Shown: positions 27,114-36,957, counted from the stretch's first letter. The stretch is DNA of 60,551 nt from GCA-002712965 sp913048525 (GCA_913048525.1 CAJWWP010000006.1:1-60551); one strand, 5' to 3'. Program-made: numbers and translations. The notes: generated by a model not told the origin, from the sequence alone.

Positions 27114-27848
27114 ATGGCCTCTAAACGCCCCTTAACTGTTTATACAGTCCTGGCAATCAATCTACTATTGTGGATTTGTCTTGAGTTAACTGGGGGTTCT
27201 CAAAATACTCAAAATTTGATGCGATTTGGAGGAATTTCATATCTGGAAATAAGCTCAGGCCAGTACTGGCGCTTACTGGCCGCTATGTTTTTACACATAG
27301 GAGCTGCTCATCTCGCAGTTAACGGTTTAAGTTTGCTAATAATGGGTGGAATGGTTGAGAGAACTTTTGGACATATCAGATTTATAGCAATATATCTAAT
27401 TTCAGGTCTTGGAGGAAGTGCATTCAGTTTCTGGATGATCCATCCTTTTGCCATAGGCGCCGGGGCTAGTGGAGCGGTGTTTGGATGTGTTGGCGCACTG
27501 GGGGCTTTTTTCCTAATACGAAGACGTGAGCTAGGACGGTTAGGAAAACAAAACTTAAACGCAATATTAATTTTGGCAGGTATAAACTTCGCTTTCGGAT
27601 TTATCATGCCGGGTATCGATAACTGGGCTCATCTGGGAGGATTTTTAGTTGGGATTTTGACTGGCTCTAGTCTTACTCCAGCTACCCTAACATCAACCCA
27701 CTTTGGCATTCGGCAAATGACACATGGCGAAGACAGGAACCAGACAAGGAATAAGCTAGTGAAATCTACGATGTTGGGGTTATCGGTTTTGCTGATTGCA
27801 CTAGTGTTAATACTCGCCAATAACAAGAGTATAATCGACAGGATTTAG
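27114..27848 (+). CDS. Rhomboid family intramembrane serine protease
   Basis: A 244-residue inner-membrane protease with about six or seven transmembrane helices. HxxxN (His66, Asn70 in HLAVN) lies in helix 2. Ser119 in GASGAVFG is the nucleophile and His173 (NWAHLGG) the base. It should cut transmembrane segments of membrane proteins; the substrates are unknown. It converges on the E2 gene eight bases downstream. Confidence 0.93.
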   Translation: MASKRPLTVYTVLAINLLLWICLELTGGSQNTQNLMRFGGISYLEISSGQYWRLLAAMFLHIGAAHLAVNGLSLLIMGGMVERTFGHIRFIAIYLISGLGGSAFSFWMIHPFAIGAGASGAVFGCVGALGAFFLIRRRELGRLGKQNLNAILILAGINFAFGFIMPGIDNWAHLGGFLVGILTGSSLTPATLTSTHFGIRQMTHGEDRNQTRNKLVKSTMLGLSVLLIALVLILANNKSIIDRI

Positions 27849-27856
27849 GCGAAAGC

Positions 27857-29041
27857 TTAAGTCAACCTTGAAGGGTTCTCTACCAATTGCTGTAAACGCC
27901 TGCAGAAATTTCCAGCCACAGCACCATCAATCGCCTGATGATCTCCAGTCAAACTTAGAGTCATCATCTCCCTAATTACAATTTCCCCCTTCTGCACAAC
28001 AGGTTTTTGATTACTCCTACCAACACCTAATAGACCAACTTGACCTTGATTTAATATCGGAGTGAAACCATCGACTGAACCAAGAACAGAAATTGTAAAT
28101 GTGCCTCCCACTAGCTGATCCGGTCTTATTTTCCCTTCTCTTGCTTGGGTCGAGAGATTTTTGACATCTTCAGCAATTTGCTTTAGCGACTTATTGCCAA
28201 CATCCTCTATCACGGGAACGACTAAACCGTTTTCAAGGGCAACGGCCATCGCAACGTTGACCTGATCAAATCGATATATGGTGTCTCCTGCTATTACACT
28301 GTTCATGGCCGGAACTCGCTTTATTGCTTCTCCAGAGGCCTTGATCAAAAACTCTGTTAAACCAACACCTGCCTCGCGACGGTACGCTTGCGCATCAGTC
28401 ACATCTACCTCAAAGAAGAATGAATACTGGGCAGTTTCTGTTAGGCTTTTTTTCATGTTGCTGGCAATAGCCCTTCTCATCCCTCTGAGTTGGATCTCCT
28501 CAACAGGATCCGGATGCCCCGCTGGAAGTCCTGATCGAAGATTTTCTCCTTCGGCCTTACTTGAATCAACGGATACGGCAAAATTCCTCACGTCTGCCTC
28601 TACTATTCGACCCCGAGGGCCACTAGGAGTAATTTTCTCCAAATCAACACCTAGATTTGCAGCAAGTTTTCTGGCACCCGGAGTAGAAGGAACCGGGGCC
28701 CCTTCCTTTCTACTAGGTCGGTTACGAGGGCTGGAAGAAGTTTTATCCCGTCGAGTGCGATTTCCTGTTGAGGGGTCGGGAGATTCTTTAGCCGGGGCTT
28801 CTTCACCTTCCTCAAGGAGATATCCCATAACGTCATCAACGGCGACCGTCGCACCAGCATCCACAGACGGATGAAAAACACCTGAAACAGTTGCTTCTAG
28901 GTCATAGTTAACCTTTTCTGTCTCGATCTCAGCTATTACCTCACCCTGGGTGACATTATCACCCTGAGTTTTAGTAAATTTTGTAACAACACCTTCGGTC
29001 ATGAAGTCACCGAGTCTGGGCATAACTATTGGGGTTGCCAT
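27857..29041 (-). CDS. 2-oxoacid dehydrogenase E2 (dihydrolipoyl acyltransferase)
   Basis: A 394-residue E2. The lipoyl domain (1-75) carries Lys43 in ETEKVNY for lipoate. A Ser/Pro/Arg-rich linker (about 80-115) leads to the peripheral subunit-binding domain (about 117-154). The catalytic domain holds His368 and Asp372 (HQAIDG). It passes acyl groups from lipoate to CoA. The paired E1 subunits are immediately upstream, but no dihydrolipoyl dehydrogenase (E3) is here, so E3 is probably shared and coded elsewhere. Confidence 0.94.
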   Translation of the reverse strand: MATPIVMPRLGDFMTEGVVTKFTKTQGDNVTQGEVIAEIETEKVNYDLEATVSGVFHPSVDAGATVAVDDVMGYLLEEGEEAPAKESPDPSTGNRTRRDKTSSSPRNRPSRKEGAPVPSTPGARKLAANLGVDLEKITPSGPRGRIVEADVRNFAVSVDSSKAEGENLRSGLPAGHPDPVEEIQLRGMRRAIASNMKKSLTETAQYSFFFEVDVTDAQAYRREAGVGLTEFLIKASGEAIKRVPAMNSVIAGDTIYRFDQVNVAMAVALENGLVVPVIEDVGNKSLKQIAEDVKNLSTQAREGKIRPDQLVGGTFTISVLGSVDGFTPILNQGQVGLLGVGRSNQKPVVQKGEIVIREMMTLSLTGDHQAIDGAVAGNFCRRLQQLVENPSRLT

Positions 29042-29053
29042 ATACAGATTCTC

Positions 29054-30082
29054 CTAATCAATTATTTCAAGAGCAGCTTTCACGACCTTCTCTTTGTTAG
29101 GAACATACAAGGCCTCTAAAGGTTTGGAATAGGGTACTGAGGCGTGTGGAGGATTTACCCTTCGAGGGGGTGCATCAAGGTAGTCAAAAGCTTGTTCTGC
29201 TACGAGGGCTGATATATCAGATGCAATGCTGCAGCGAGGATAATCTTCATCAACTATCACGACCTTCCGCGTCTTCTTTACTGAGGATAGAATCGCATCG
29301 TCATCCATGGGAGAAAGTGAAAGAAGATCTAACACTTCCACAGAATAACCTTGCTCCTCCAATTCCTCAGCAGCCTCCATGCAGACCCGTGTGGTAAACC
29401 CGATACCGATTAAAGTTATATCATCTCCTTCCTGCTTGATCTCCGATTTACCAATCTCTACTGTGTATTGGTCCTCTGGAACATGATCATCAAATCTCAA
29501 CCCCATCAGTTGCCTGTTGTTAAAAACAATAACTGGATCATCATCCCGAATTGCAGCCGTCATAAGACCCTTTGCGTTATACGGATTAGAAGGAACAACG
29601 CACTTCAACCCAGGAAAATGCGTAAATATGGAATAGAGCGTTTCAGAATGCTGAGCCGCAGAGTTCGTTCCAGCACCAATTCCTGTCATGATAGTGAGAG
29701 GTACAGTGACTTTCCCTCCAAACATATAGTGCATTTTGGCGGCGTTGTTGGTTATTTGGTCTGCACAAACACCATAAAAACTGACATACATGAGATCTAC
29801 TACCGGCCGTAGGCCCGAAGCCGCAGCTCCAACTCCTGCGCCCACAAATCCAGCTTCTGAAATAGGTGTGTCCCTTATACGATTTCTCCCAAATTCATTG
29901 ACCAGCCCCTTTGTGAGCCTCATAGGCCCACCCCAAGCATCTTGAAAGTCTTCTCTCTCTCCCCCACCCGCAATATCTTCCCCCATCACAATCACAGACG
30001 GATCTCTTTCAAGTTCCTGTCTAAGAGCCTCGTTAATAGCCTGTATAAAAGATATCTGTCTAGTAGCTTCCGCTTGCGTCAT
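29054..30082 (-). CDS. 2-oxoacid dehydrogenase E1 subunit beta
   Basis: A 342-residue transketolase-like beta subunit. It contains VIVMGEDIAGGGERE, the pyrimidine-binding region around RPVVDLMYV, and the C-terminal domain from EGDDITLIGIGFTTRV. It forms an alpha2beta2 E1 with the next gene upstream, decarboxylating pyruvate, acetoin or a branched 2-oxoacid. The closest resemblance is to acetoin- or pyruvate-type complexes. It starts 12 bases before E2. Confidence 0.94.
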   Translation of the reverse strand: MTQAEATRQISFIQAINEALRQELERDPSVIVMGEDIAGGGEREDFQDAWGGPMRLTKGLVNEFGRNRIRDTPISEAGFVGAGVGAAASGLRPVVDLMYVSFYGVCADQITNNAAKMHYMFGGKVTVPLTIMTGIGAGTNSAAQHSETLYSIFTHFPGLKCVVPSNPYNAKGLMTAAIRDDDPVIVFNNRQLMGLRFDDHVPEDQYTVEIGKSEIKQEGDDITLIGIGFTTRVCMEAAEELEEQGYSVEVLDLLSLSPMDDDAILSSVKKTRKVVIVDEDYPRCSIASDISALVAEQAFDYLDAPPRRVNPPHASVPYSKPLEALYVPNKEKVVKAALEIID

Positions 30083-30132
30083 TTTCTATATCCCCACCAT
30101 ATGTATTATTAATTTATCTTTTGGTTTATTTT

Positions 30133-31110
30133 TTATGAGTATGAAACATATACATCCTGCAAGAGTTCTTCAGGATCAGGAAATGGACTCTGATTAGCAA
30201 ATTCTGCAGCTTCGTTCACTGCAGCTAAACAACTGGCGTCAATTTCCTTTAACTCGGATTCCTCAGCAAAGGATCCTTCTAGTATATGTGCCCTGCAATT
30301 TGCAATACAGTCCCGATCGATATAGTACTTTTCTTCTTCTTCCGACCGGTAACCTAGGGGATCATCTGCCCCGAAATGGCCCATATATCTATAAGTTTGA
30401 GCCTCTATTAAAGTGGGGCCTTCTCCAGCCCGTGCCCTAGCAACAGCCTCTCTACCAACTTCAAACATATCCAAAACCGATTGGCCATCTACGGAAACTC
30501 CCGGAATCCCATAGCCATCTGCTCTGTTGGATATCGAACCTCCGGCCACCGAATATTCAAAAGGAGTTGACTCCGCATACCGATTGTTTTCACAGATGAA
30601 AATCACTGGCAATTTCCAAATTCCTGCCAAGTTCATTGATTCATGCAGAACACCTTGACTGGACGCACCATCACCAAAAAAAACAACGCTTACTTGATTT
30701 GTTCCCTTAACTTTGGCTGTTAGTGCTACTCCTGTTGCAACTGGAATATTGGAACCTACGACTCCGTTTGCTCCGAGCATACCTCGATCGATATCCGCGA
30801 TATGCATTGTTCCACCCTTACCCTTACCGGTTCCGGTAGATTTTCCTAGCAGTTCCGCCATCATCTGGTTCAAATCGAGACCTTTAGCTATACAGTGATG
30901 ATGACTTCTGTGAGTCCCCAAAACATAGTCTTTATCGTCGAGATGCGCGCAAATACCCGTGGGAACCGCCTCTTGTCCAATCGACGAATGCATCCCCCTC
31001 AACTTGCCAGCATCCGCCTCGCGTCGTGACTGCTCCTCAAATCTCCTTATCGTGACCATCGTCTCATACATCCACAAAAGTGAATCTCTGTTAATCTCGG
31101 TATGTGGCAT
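30133..31110 (-). CDS. 2-oxoacid dehydrogenase E1 subunit alpha
   Basis: A 325-residue thiamine diphosphate-binding subunit. The cofactor motif begins GDGASSQG and closes with CENNRYAES. HSSIGQEAVPTG and HRSHHHCIAKG are typical of E1 alpha. It is first in the order alpha-beta-E2. The frame remains open to 31182, but ATG 31110 after GGGAG begins directly at the family N-terminus (MPHTEINRDSLLWM) and is preferred; the longer form adds residues unlike the family. Confidence 0.94.
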   Translation of the reverse strand: MPHTEINRDSLLWMYETMVTIRRFEEQSRREADAGKLRGMHSSIGQEAVPTGICAHLDDKDYVLGTHRSHHHCIAKGLDLNQMMAELLGKSTGTGKGKGGTMHIADIDRGMLGANGVVGSNIPVATGVALTAKVKGTNQVSVVFFGDGASSQGVLHESMNLAGIWKLPVIFICENNRYAESTPFEYSVAGGSISNRADGYGIPGVSVDGQSVLDMFEVGREAVARARAGEGPTLIEAQTYRYMGHFGADDPLGYRSEEEEKYYIDRDCIANCRAHILEGSFAEESELKEIDASCLAAVNEAAEFANQSPFPDPEELLQDVYVSYS

Positions 31111-31196
31111 ACTACTAAACTCCCAATGTAACAAAACACCCGACAAGTGAGCGAACCCTAATTCTTTTGAAATAAATATCACGTGGAAATGGCCGG

Positions 31197-31202
31197 ATTA
31201 TA
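31197..31202 (-). promoter_or_regulatory. Probable -10 element of the E1-E2 operon
   Basis: Reads TATAAT on the minus strand, preceded by GTGT. The predicted start site is near 31190, giving a leader of about 80 bases. The -35 region is weak (CATTGT 17 bases upstream), so it may need an activator. Confidence 0.45.
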
Positions 31203-31322
31203 ACACTTAAACATGGGTAACAATGAACTTAGAAAAAGTCTTTCAAAATCATGGAAATTAGAATCCAACATATGCCGTTATGCATTAGTTAAATGACCTG
31301 AATATGAAGTATCTAAGTTTCG

Positions 31323-31352
31323 TTGACACTCCTAACTTTAGATTGCTAGGAT
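31323..31352 (+). promoter_or_regulatory. Promoter of tRNA-Ala
   Basis: TTGACA (31323-31328) and TAGGAT (31347-31352) are 18 bases apart. The predicted start lies near 31359, leaving a leader of about 16 bases before the mature tRNA. Confidence 0.68.
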
Positions 31353-31374
31353 TCCAAAGGTGCACCCAACAAAG

Positions 31375-31450
31375 GGGGATATAGCTCAACTGGGAGAGCG
31401 CGGCGTTCGCAATGCCGAGGTTGGGGGTTCGAGTCCCCCTATCTCCACCA
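31375..31450 (+). tRNA. tRNA-Ala(CGC)
   Basis: A complete cloverleaf of 76 bases. The acceptor GGGGATA pairs with TATCTCC, with a G3-U70 wobble pair, the classic alanine identity element. The anticodon stem is CGGCG/TGCCG around TTCGCAA, giving anticodon CGC for the GCG codon. The T arm is GGGGG/CCCCC and CCA is encoded at 448-450 of the 31 kb block (31448-31450). Confidence 0.97.
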
Positions 31451-31580
31451 CACCTCGTGGCGAGCGTGAAGGATTTCGCTAGAATCCCAGTAATTTAATG
31501 TACCCACATGAAGTAGTTATTTATGACACTCAGGGAAATAATGCCATCACAACATACTTGAATCTAGAAACTTTTATTTA

Positions 31581-32846
31581 ATGCCTCTCTTGCCCCATTT
31601 AGCCGCATTTGAAAGTCGGGATTTCAGGTATATCTGGGGAGCGAATGCGCTTGGTGGAGCAAGTACGTGGACATTCCTAATTGCCAGCCAATGGTATGTC
31701 CTTTCTGAATCGGACAAATCCCTATTAGTAGGCCTATTCACCTTTGCATCCATGCTCCCATATTTATTAGTTTCTCCTATAGGGGGGATTCTTGCAGACA
31801 GAACCGAAAGAAAAAAGTTAACTGCTATAACACAAGCAGGAATAACGATATCAATTGTGACTAGTGTCATTTTGTCTCTTTTTGGTGTTTTGAACCTGTG
31901 GAATTTGTGTATTCTCGCATTCGCTGCGGGTTGCTTCAGATCTACTCAAGAGTCAGCGCTAGTATCACTTGTAACCAACGTAGTACCTAAAAAAACGCTG
32001 CTTAATGCAATAACTTTAAACTCTGCGACAAGGCATGGTTCTAGGGTAATTGGTATGGGGCTATTGCTTATGACTAGAGTACCTCTTGGGGAAGGACTTG
32101 ATATTACTCAATTCCTACTTGCAAGTAGTCTACTTGGAGCAATTTCTCTGATTTTAATAATCAGAGTTCGGAAAAGATCAACCGGTGAATCTCTTCCCGA
32201 GACGGGACTGATCCGCGGAATGCTAGAGGGTGTGAAATTTATTTACACCAAACATGAGGTCGGAATTTTCATAATTTTGGTTGCCTTCCACTGCGCATTA
32301 GTTATGTCCTTTGATTCAATTCTCCCTGTTTTAACCAGGGATAGTCTGGGTTCAGGGGACGAATTCTTGCTAGCTCTGCTCGTATTATCTTTTGGTGGCG
32401 GAGCCGCAATCGGAACATTTTTATTGGCCGGGGTACGTAATGAAGCTGGTAAAGGTCGCTTACTACTGCTAACGGGAATTGTTAGTTCCGTATCACCAAT
32501 TGCCCTCGGGCTTTCATCAGATATATCAATATCTTTTATTGCTAGTTTTTTAATGGGCGCGTCACAGTCAACATTCATGGCCCTCACAATTACATATGTT
32601 CAACTGGCCACTCCAGACCAATATAGAGGTAGAGTTTCGAGCCTCTACATACTTCATGCCGGAGGAATAATGGCATTCGCCAACCTGGGATACGGGGAAC
32701 TTGCCGACACTTTCACAGCGCCAATCGTTCTAGTGATAACTGGTGGACTATTTTTGATAGTGTTCTCCTCAATTGGGATATGGGACAAGGTCCTTAGAAA
32801 AACCATGGCAGGTAAATATCAAATACTCAATCCAGACCCGAATTGA
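31581..32846 (+). CDS. MFS transporter (MFS_3/EntS-like)
   Basis: A 421-residue integral membrane protein with about twelve helices. The first loop has the major facilitator motif GGILADRTERKKL (about 72-84). The N-terminal FESRDFRYIWGANALGG is typical of the MFS_3/EntS-like drug or siderophore exporters. The substrate is unknown. There is no clear ribosome binding site at ATG 31581, so the start is less certain. It leads galU by 19 bases. Confidence 0.9.
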   Translation: MPLLPHLAAFESRDFRYIWGANALGGASTWTFLIASQWYVLSESDKSLLVGLFTFASMLPYLLVSPIGGILADRTERKKLTAITQAGITISIVTSVILSLFGVLNLWNLCILAFAAGCFRSTQESALVSLVTNVVPKKTLLNAITLNSATRHGSRVIGMGLLLMTRVPLGEGLDITQFLLASSLLGAISLILIIRVRKRSTGESLPETGLIRGMLEGVKFIYTKHEVGIFIILVAFHCALVMSFDSILPVLTRDSLGSGDEFLLALLVLSFGGGAAIGTFLLAGVRNEAGKGRLLLLTGIVSSVSPIALGLSSDISISFIASFLMGASQSTFMALTITYVQLATPDQYRGRVSSLYILHAGGIMAFANLGYGELADTFTAPIVLVITGGLFLIVFSSIGIWDKVLRKTMAGKYQILNPDPN

Positions 32847-32865
32847 GGTTTGTGGAAGATAAATC

Positions 32866-33732
32866 ATGCGAATCAGCCAAGCTGTAATACCCGTGGCGGG
32901 ATTAGGAACTAGGTTTCTTCCAGGTTCCCTATCAATTCCCAAGTCAATGATCCCTGTATTCGATAAACCTCCCATCCACTTCTGTGTTGAAGAAGCCTCA
33001 AAAGCCGGCATTGATCACATAGTAATAGTTGCCTCTGAAGGTCAAGATGCTGTTCTCAAATACTTTGAAAAAAGACTCGATTTGGAAAAAGCCGCATCCG
33101 ACAAAAAAGATTTTGAAATGCTCAGCATTTTGCAAGAGATACCAGACCTGGCTGACATAAGTGTAGTAATTCAAAAAAAGCAGCTCGGTCTCGGGCACGC
33201 TATATTGCAAGCCCGTAATAGTCTAGGAAATCAGCCTTTCGCAGTACTACTCCCCGATGATCTAATCTTGAGCGATGAGCCAACAATTGGAGCGATGTGT
33301 TCGGTATCAGAACAAACTGAAGGCATGGTCGTAGCAATAAGGCAAGTTGGAGAAGAATCGATACCAAATCTAGGAATAGTAGATCTGGGAAAAGATTATG
33401 GAAGCACTGTTGAGATCCTTGGAATGACTGAGAAACCTTCCCTGGAATCAGCTCCTTCCGATATGGCCATTATCGGACGCTACATACTCCCTGCTCAAAT
33501 ATTCGAAAATATTCAGAACACTCCGCCCGGGTCACTTGGTGAAATACAACTTACTGATAGTATGACCTCACTCTTAAAAACCACAGATTGCACTGGGTAC
33601 CGGTTCCCAGGTACACATTTTGACGTGGGTACTCCATTAGGTATGTTGGAGGCCTCCCTCCACATAGGTATAGCCCGTCACGGTTTTGATTTCAAGCCAT
33701 CAAATTTTGAGAAGAATGAGGATCACCTATAA
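32866..33732 (+). CDS. galU: UTP--glucose-1-phosphate uridylyltransferase
   Basis: A 288-residue nucleotidyltransferase making UDP-glucose from UTP and glucose-1-phosphate. The UTP-binding loop GLGTRFLPGSLSIPKSM (11-27) is intact, as are LLPDDLILSDEP and the sugar-binding GRYILPAQIFENI. It supplies sugars for envelope polysaccharides. Its last ten bases overlap the convergent UbiA gene. Confidence 0.94.
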   Translation: MRISQAVIPVAGLGTRFLPGSLSIPKSMIPVFDKPPIHFCVEEASKAGIDHIVIVASEGQDAVLKYFEKRLDLEKAASDKKDFEMLSILQEIPDLADISVVIQKKQLGLGHAILQARNSLGNQPFAVLLPDDLILSDEPTIGAMCSVSEQTEGMVVAIRQVGEESIPNLGIVDLGKDYGSTVEILGMTEKPSLESAPSDMAIIGRYILPAQIFENIQNTPPGSLGEIQLTDSMTSLLKTTDCTGYRFPGTHFDVGTPLGMLEASLHIGIARHGFDFKPSNFEKNEDHL

Positions 33733-34622
33733 AGAGACAAAATTCCTACAACTGCCAACAACCAGAGGATAACGGATGTAATCATGTGGGGATCACGAAT
33801 TATCGTCTCCTCAGGACGTTCAGCTGCCCCAGGAAATTTTGACAGATAGAGATACCGGAACAAACCGTAGGCGACAAATGGAATTGTAAGCATCATCGCA
33901 TTATTTTCGGGGAGATTTTCCGCCCAAAACGTATACAGGCAGTAAGATATCAGTGTGGCAGCCAATGTCATAGACAGCAGACTGTCAATAAATCCGAGGT
34001 CATATTTTTCTAATGTGCCCCTAAGTTTTGACTCTCCGTAAGGCATACTACTTACACCTAATAACTCTCCTTTACGTTTGGAGAACCCTATAAAAAGGGC
34101 ACCAAATCCCATACATACGAATAACCATGGAGATATTGGCACTCCTATCACGACACCTCCCGCAATAACTCTGAGCATAAACCCAAGGGCAATACAGAAA
34201 ACGTCCAAGATGATGAACCGCCGAAACAGAAAAGTGTAACAAAGCATTAAACCAAGGTATATTGCCAGTATTGGAGTCAATTCCCAAACAAATATCCAAG
34301 AAGTAAGCAAACTAATGGAAGCAGCGAAAATAGATGAGAATATCGCGAATCGGATACTCAGGGCGCCTGCAGCTACAGGTCGTTTTTTCTTTATCGGGTG
34401 TGATCTATCTTCCTGTGCATCAATAACATCATTAACGAGATAGACAGAGGAACTCGCCAAAGTAAAAATCACAAATGAAATAGTGACCTTTATTAGAAAA
34501 TCAAATGCCTCGGTGTCGCTTCCTAAAGACCAATATTCGTTGAATGAAAATAACAGTGGGAGAAAAATTACAAAATTTTTAATCCACTGTTTAGGTCGGC
34601 TCGTAATAAGCAGTTGGAACAC
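33723..34622 (-). CDS. UbiA prenyltransferase (decaprenyl-phosphate phosphoribosyltransferase-like)
   Basis: A 299-residue membrane protein with about eight to nine helices. The Asp-rich prenyl-diphosphate site NDVIDAQED is at 64-72, followed by HPIKKKRPVAAG. The opening RPKQWIKNFVIFLPLLFS is typical of the branch that transfers phosphoribose to decaprenyl phosphate in actinobacterial arabinan synthesis. A role in a lipid-linked ribose or arabinose pathway is inferred from the family. The start is GTG. It converges on galU with a ten-base overlap and reads away from the SMP-30 gene. Confidence 0.88.
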   Translation of the reverse strand: MFQLLITSRPKQWIKNFVIFLPLLFSFNEYWSLGSDTEAFDFLIKVTISFVIFTLASSSVYLVNDVIDAQEDRSHPIKKKRPVAAGALSIRFAIFSSIFAASISLLTSWIFVWELTPILAIYLGLMLCYTFLFRRFIILDVFCIALGFMLRVIAGGVVIGVPISPWLFVCMGFGALFIGFSKRKGELLGVSSMPYGESKLRGTLEKYDLGFIDSLLSMTLAATLISYCLYTFWAENLPENNAMMLTIPFVAYGLFRYLYLSKFPGAAERPEETIIRDPHMITSVILWLLAVVGILSLYR

Positions 34623-34707
34623 CGGCCTTTTTCACCTCTTTGCAAATCAATGGTATTTTACCCACACAAACAGTTTACAAAAAATCTTAGATTATTCGGA
34701 GATTAAT

Positions 34708-35586
34708 ATGGAAGTGATAGCAAATTACAAATGCGTAACGGGCGAAGGTCCAATCTGGCATTCGCAAGAAAAAAAGCTTTACTGGCTAGATATCCCATCG
34801 GGTTTCATTTTCAGATACGACCCCTTTACCAACAAACATGAACAAATCTACAAAGGGCCTCAAATTGGAGGAATAACGATACAGAGTGACGGGAACCTCC
34901 TACTATTTATGGAAAAAGGAGCTATTGGCATCTGGGACGGAAATGAGCTTAATTATGTAATAGAAACTCTGGAAGGTGAAGAAACCTCGCGATTCAATGA
35001 CGTGATCGCTGCTCCCAATGGGAGCGTTTTTTGTGGAACTATGTCCACCACGGAAAACCTTGGAACTCTCTACCGACTGGACCCTGATGGTTCCATCCAA
35101 CCGGTCATAACCGGAATCGGAATATCAAATGGTCTGGGATTTACAACAGACTGTGAATGGATGTATTACACAGACTCCACTGCTCACACGATATATAAAT
35201 ACCGAATTAATCCAATAAATGGAGAACTATCGGAACGATCAGTTTTTATAACAACTCCAATTAATGAGGGGATACCTGACGGCATGACAGTTGACTCAGA
35301 AAACCACGTTTGGTCAGCCCGTTGGGACGGCTGGGCCTTGTACAGATACAGTCCAGACGGGGAGCAGGTGAACAAAATAGATTTCAACACTAAAAAGGTC
35401 TCCTGTCCTACGTTCGCTGAGAATCCTTTGAATAAAGAGAGACCTGAAAATTCTTACACTGACATGTACGTGACTACTGCAGGTGGTGACAACCCTTCAG
35501 AAAACGGATTGCAAGCTGGAGCTTTGTTCCGATTAAACCCGGGAATCTCCGGAAAACCAGAGTTTAGGTCACAAATTTTTCTATAG
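34708..35586 (+). CDS. SMP-30/gluconolactonase/LRE family protein
   Basis: A 292-residue six-bladed propeller hydrolase. It has the family opening CVTGEGPIWHSQEKKLYWLDIP (metal-binding Glu in GEGP), RFNDVIAAPNGSVFCGTM, SNGLGFTTDCEWMYYTDS and the closing DGMTVDSENHVWSA, with the metal-ligand Asn and Asp positions. It probably hydrolyses sugar lactones. The frame stays open to 34483 across the opposite UbiA gene, but ATG 34708 after GGAG is the family start. Confidence 0.92.
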   Translation: MEVIANYKCVTGEGPIWHSQEKKLYWLDIPSGFIFRYDPFTNKHEQIYKGPQIGGITIQSDGNLLLFMEKGAIGIWDGNELNYVIETLEGEETSRFNDVIAAPNGSVFCGTMSTTENLGTLYRLDPDGSIQPVITGIGISNGLGFTTDCEWMYYTDSTAHTIYKYRINPINGELSERSVFITTPINEGIPDGMTVDSENHVWSARWDGWALYRYSPDGEQVNKIDFNTKKVSCPTFAENPLNKERPENSYTDMYVTTAGGDNPSENGLQAGALFRLNPGISGKPEFRSQIFL

Positions 35587-35693
35587 CGGATCATTAATTC
35601 AATTTGAGATGGTAGAATCCGCAAGAGTTAAGATCTGAGCCTATTAGAATCTCGGGTCGACCAAATAAGTCTATAGTGAGGTGGTCAGATAAC

Positions 35694-36449
35694 ATGTCGG
35701 GACATTCCAAATGGTCCACCATAAAGCATAAAAAGGCTGCCACAGATGCGAAGAGAGGCAAGCTTTTCACTAAATTATCTAAGGAAATAATAGTCGCCGC
35801 TAAAGTGGGTGGAAGTGACGCCGACATGAATTTCCGGCTTCGCATGGCAATCCAAATTGCTAAAGACGCAAATATGCCTGCGGATAATATCGACCGAGCT
35901 GTTAAAAAGGGAAGCGGAGAAGGCTCTGACGGGGCAGCAATGTCCGAGATTACTTACGAAGGGTATGGGCCAGGAGGCGTGGGCATAATGCTTGAGACTT
36001 TGACAGACAATAAGAATCGGACTGTTTCCGATATACGCTCCACCTTTTCCAAAGCGGGGGGTAATATGGCGGAATCAGGAGCCGTTGCCTGGCAATTTGA
36101 ACAAAAAGGGGTAATAGTTGTTGATGTTGAGGAGGACAAGGCAGAAGATTTAGCCCTTATCGCAATAGAGGCAGGAGCGGATGATTTTGAAACTTATGAT
36201 GGAACATTGCACGTATATTCGATACCCACATCCTTGATGGAAATTCGATCCTCATTAGCAGATAACAACGCTGCCATAGCGTCCACTGAACTCTCTATGA
36301 TCCCCAGTAATACAATAATGCTAGAAAGCCGTAAGGCAGTACAAACCTTAAGATTACTAGACACATTAGAAGATCTTGACGACGTTCAGAAAGTGTATTC
36401 TAACGCCGACTTCCCCGAAGATGCGCTGGTAAGCTTTCAGTCAGGCTAA
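35694..36449 (+). CDS. YebC/PmpR family transcriptional or translational regulator
   Basis: A 251-residue protein with the full YebC signature: SGHSKWSTIKHKKAATDAKRG at the start, GYGPGGVGIMLETLTDN, and AESGAVAWQFEQKG. Members regulate transcription or help ribosomes through proline-rich runs. It is encoded just before ruvC (14 bases), the usual order. ATG 35694 is nine bases after GAGGTGG. Confidence 0.95.
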   Translation: MSGHSKWSTIKHKKAATDAKRGKLFTKLSKEIIVAAKVGGSDADMNFRLRMAIQIAKDANMPADNIDRAVKKGSGEGSDGAAMSEITYEGYGPGGVGIMLETLTDNKNRTVSDIRSTFSKAGGNMAESGAVAWQFEQKGVIVVDVEEDKAEDLALIAIEAGADDFETYDGTLHVYSIPTSLMEIRSSLADNNAAIASTELSMIPSNTIMLESRKAVQTLRLLDTLEDLDDVQKVYSNADFPEDALVSFQSG

Positions 36450-36463
36450 AGGATAAAAAATCT

Positions 36464-36955
36464 TTGAGGGTACTTGGCGTCGATCCAGGGACGATTAGGA
36501 TGGGATTCGGGGCCGTCGACTCAATCTCTGGTGAATTATCCAATGTAACTCATGGTTGCCTTACACCTCCCCGTTCGTTATCAATAGAGGAAAGGCTACG
36601 TGAACTCTACAATGAAATCGAAGTTGTTATTAGCGAAATCAACCCAGACGCAATAGCGGTCGAAGAACCCTTTGTCTCTAAAAATCCCAGAACGGCAATC
36701 GCTATTGGTCAAGCTCAGGCAGTGGTTCTCATAGCTGCGGCACAAAAAGAAATCTCAGTTTTCAGATATGCACCCAGAGAGATAAAAAAGGCCGTGACCG
36801 ATTATGGTGGGAGTTCCAAAGAACAGGTGGAGGGTATGGTGAAAGTATTGCTGGGTAATATAGAAATAAATGGCCCCGATGATGTGACCGATGCTCTAGC
36901 AGTGGCCATTTGTCACCATAACGCAACAATGTTGGACAACCTCTTAATGGAGTAG
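36464..36955 (+). CDS. ruvC: Crossover junction endodeoxyribonuclease RuvC
   Basis: A 163-residue Holliday junction resolvase. The catalytic acids are Asp7 (GVDPGT), Glu67 or Glu68 (VEEPF), Asp140 and Asp143 (GPDDVTDALA). The start is TTG with AAAGGA ten bases upstream. It precedes ruvA by two bases, as in the standard ruvC-ruvA order. Confidence 0.95.
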   Translation: MRVLGVDPGTIRMGFGAVDSISGELSNVTHGCLTPPRSLSIEERLRELYNEIEVVISEINPDAIAVEEPFVSKNPRTAIAIGQAQAVVLIAAAQKEISVFRYAPREIKKAVTDYGGSSKEQVEGMVKVLLGNIEINGPDDVTDALAVAICHHNATMLDNLLME

Positions 36956-36957
36956 CA

